Positions 5,409 to 5,450 of a DNA stretch of 5,450 nucleotides are shown here, one piece after another; the first letter of the stretch is position 1, and each line of letters starts with the position of its first letter. Under the pieces are notes generated by a model, which did no database searches, was not told the origin of the DNA, and saw nothing but the letters and a program-made list of their open reading frames with translations. The stretch comes from Candidatus Jacksonbacteria bacterium (GTDB lineage: Bacteria > Patescibacteriota > Patescibacteriia > UBA9629 > GWA2-43-13): positions 1 through 5,450 of the forward strand of contig JABIPD010000103.1 in the NCBI GenBank assembly GCA_018698735.1, read 5' to 3'. The position numbers were made by a program, and so were the translations under genes.

Positions 5409-5450
5409 GCAGAGAGTTCGGGGTTTAAACAAAAAAAATTAAATTATAAA

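Noticed and set aside
1..5450. CRISPR arrays, tRNA or rRNA genes, insertion sequences
   Set aside because: No regularly spaced repeats, cloverleaf-like segments, transposase motifs or terminal inverted repeats were found on reading both strands.

Overview
The window looks like chromosomal DNA from a small-genome Candidate Phyla Radiation (Patescibacteria) bacterium, most likely Parcubacteria-like. This is an inference from gene style: short secreted Ig-like proteins ending in a dockerin module, a membrane-anchored cohesin-like protein, acidic Thr-rich secreted beta-proteins, moderately AT-rich DNA, tight packing and few Shine-Dalgarno sites. No marker gene in the window fixes the lineage. Glycine is read from GGN, tryptophan from TGG, and all five complete genes stop at TAA or TAG, so nothing points to a recoded TGA.

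Layout. Positions 1-574 (minus strand) hold the N-terminal 191 residues of a class A penicillin-binding protein: cytoplasmic tail, membrane anchor and the start of the GT51 glycosyltransferase domain. A 168-base divergent spacer (575-742) contains a nested inverted repeat. Everything after it is on the plus strand: tyrosyl-tRNA synthetase (743-1933), a secreted two-Ig-domain protein with a C-terminal dockerin (1944-2969), a cohesin-like protein with a C-terminal membrane anchor (2986-3909), and two tandem paralogous small secreted acidic beta-proteins (3958-4650 and 4718-5407). The last 43 bases are A/T-rich and non-coding as far as visible.

How the genes may work together. Gaps of 10 and 16 bases tie tyrS, the dockerin gene and the cohesin-like gene into one probable transcription unit. 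The paralog pair has its own consensus-like promoters, suggesting separate and probably stronger expression. Cohesin and dockerin are a known receptor/ligand pair. Here the cohesin-like protein is tethered in the membrane and the dockerin protein is free, so the simplest model is non-covalent anchoring of an Ig-like surface protein. The two small proteins share a mature N-terminal strand motif with the dockerin protein, so all four may build one envelope structure (fibre, layer or attachment organ). This four-gene module is the most interesting content of the window; its function is inferred, not shown. A second notable signal is a 106-bp stretch that is almost identical between the paralogs although their synonymous sites elsewhere have diverged heavily.
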